From NCBI GenBank assembly GCA_903877345.1, contig CAIRDL010000734.1:1-5080 (forward strand): DNA of 5,080 nt, read 5' to 3'. This document shows, piece by piece, positions 4,259 to 5,080 of the stretch; the first letter of the stretch is position 1; each line of letters opens with the position of its first letter. The notes below the pieces were generated by a model. The model ran no database searches, was not told the origin of the DNA, and saw only the letters and a list, made by a program, of their open reading frames with translations. Made by a program: the position numbers and the translations under genes. The DNA is from an uncultured Oscillochloris sp. Its GTDB lineage: Bacteria; Chloroflexota; Chloroflexia; Chloroflexales; Chloroflexaceae.

Positions 4259-5080
4259 CTACCCTTCGTCACTGCTGCCGGTGCCGAGGAAGGGGTAGAG
4301 CATCCCCATCGTGAGCGACGAGTGGCTCGCGGAGCCGTCGCTGAAGCGGAAGGAGCCGAGGACTTTCATGTAGTTGGCCCGCTCGAAGGCGGCGGGTTCG
4401 GCGACGTGGCGCTGGCTCATGCTGCCCTGCATCTGGCTGATCGACTCGTACTCGTGGGCTTCCATCCAGGCCCGCAGGTCAGCGATGACTTCGCGCACAT
4501 GCTGGCTTGGGGATTCGCCCTTGAGCAGCGCGGAGGCGAGCATCGTGACTTTGGCCCCAGCCATCATGCTCTTGAGCACATCGGGGGCCGTGTGGACGCC
4601 ACTGGTGATGGCGAAGTCAAGCGGCACGCGCCCGTAGAGCAGGGCGACCGCCCGCAGGGGCAGCCGCAGTTCGTCCGAGGTGCTCAGGCGCAGATTGGGG
4701 GTGACTTCGAGCGCTTCAAGGTCAAAATCAGGCTGATAGAAGCGGTTGAAGAGCACCAGCGCGTTGGCCCCGGCAGCCTGGAGGCGCGTGGCGAGGTTCG
4801 GAAGCGCGGTGAAGTACGGGCTGAGTTTCACCGCCAAGGGCACCGTGATTTCGGCCCGCACTGCCGTCACGAGGTCAACGTAGGTCTGTTCAAGTTGGGT
4901 GCTGGTGATGGCGGGATCAGTTGGGATGTAGTAGATGTTGAGTTCGACGCCATCAGCCCCGGCTTCCTGCATCAGCTTGGCGTAGCGTACCCAGCCGCCG
5001 GGCGAAACCCCGTTCAGGCTGGCAATGACGGGGATGCCCGCTTCGGTCTTCAGGCGTGCAAGCTGATCCACGTAACGTTC
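4259..5080 (-). CDS. Dihydroorotate dehydrogenase-like flavoprotein, N-terminus beyond window
   Basis: The frame is open to the right edge; 273 C-terminal residues are visible and the true start is outside. The GTG near the edge (5069-5071) reads as an internal valine. The sequence fits the 'dihydroorotate dehydrogenase-like protein' family (about 330 residues, TIM barrel, FMN-binding). Counting from the edge, PVIASLNGVSPGGW is at 17-30, ELNIYYIPTD at 46-55, PLAVKLSP at 81-88 (K85), LVLFNRFYQPD at 108-118, TSGVHTAPDVLKSMMAGA at 159-176 with MLASALL to 186 (FMN phosphate-binding region), and SMSQRHV at 220-226. ELNIYYIP stands where true class 1 enzymes have an N-x-S-C-P-N type segment with the catalytic cysteine, so the cysteine appears absent and a genuine pyrimidine role is doubtful. 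About 30 Ser/Gly-rich residues follow NYMKVLGSF, where I recall family members ending. Relatives often neighbour pyruvate:ferredoxin oxidoreductase genes; that can only be checked outside the window. Confidence 0.9.
   Translation of the reverse strand, partial: ERYVDQLARLKTEAGIPVIASLNGVSPGGWVRYAKLMQEAGADGVELNIYYIPTDPAITSTQLEQTYVDLVTAVRAEITVPLAVKLSPYFTALPNLATRLQAAGANALVLFNRFYQPDFDLEALEVTPNLRLSTSDELRLPLRAVALLYGRVPLDFAITSGVHTAPDVLKSMMAGAKVTMLASALLKGESPSQHVREVIADLRAWMEAHEYESISQMQGSMSQRHVAEPAAFERANYMKVLGSFRFSDGSASHSSLTMGMLYPFLGTGSSDEG

Noticed and set aside
5069..5071. GTG near the right edge as the true start of the flavoprotein gene
   Set aside because: The frame stays open upstream to the edge (reading E-R-Y before it) and the family is about 60 residues longer at the N-terminus, so the codon is most likely internal.
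1..5080. A hidden defence, phage or biosynthetic system
   Set aside because: All genes are accounted for by transport, translation, a flavoprotein and two small unknown proteins. No nuclease, helicase, reverse transcriptase, integrase or toxin-antitoxin signature was seen in any frame.

Overview
The window looks like an ordinary chromosomal segment of a GC-rich bacterium. Gap content and protein resemblance point to the Chloroflexota (Chloroflexia-like). The gaps hold a roughly 100-bp palindrome of the 'TCATGCTGAGCGAAGCGAAG' kind, GGTTTCA tracts, CTACAAT tracts and GCAAAGCC tracts, which I associate with that phylum. This assignment is from memory of such sequences, not from a search, and no rRNA or marker phylogeny is available here.

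Layout from left to right. Positions 1-265 have no gene. They hold a large imperfect palindrome (1-99), a hairpin (133-152), a terminator-like hairpin (156-179) and an inverted repeat (193-242) just ahead of the first gene. A 12-helix UMF1/Atg22-type major facilitator transporter follows on the + strand (266-1621). It converges, with a 22-bp gap, on a small minus-strand gene (1644-1952) for a 102-residue protein with a five-cysteine N-terminus. A 252-bp gap (1953-2204) carries more short repeats and palindromes. Next is a minus-strand pair: a single-pass membrane protein of unknown function (3486-3956) followed 12 bp later by serS, seryl-tRNA synthetase (2205-3473). The serS ribosome-binding site overlaps the upstream stop codon, so the pair is probably co-transcribed and translationally coupled. 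A 302-bp repeat-filled gap (3957-4258) separates it from the 3' part of a dihydroorotate dehydrogenase-like flavoprotein gene on the minus strand (4259 to the right edge, incomplete), which ends at a strong hairpin.

The genes do not form one pathway: transport, translation and a flavin oxidoreductase-like protein sit side by side. I see no CRISPR array, phage, transposase, toxin-antitoxin pair or defence system. The less ordinary items are the cysteine-rich small protein, the unknown membrane protein coupled to serS, and the nested palindromes in the gaps, including a 14-mer shared by two distant gaps that sits in a different hairpin at each site.
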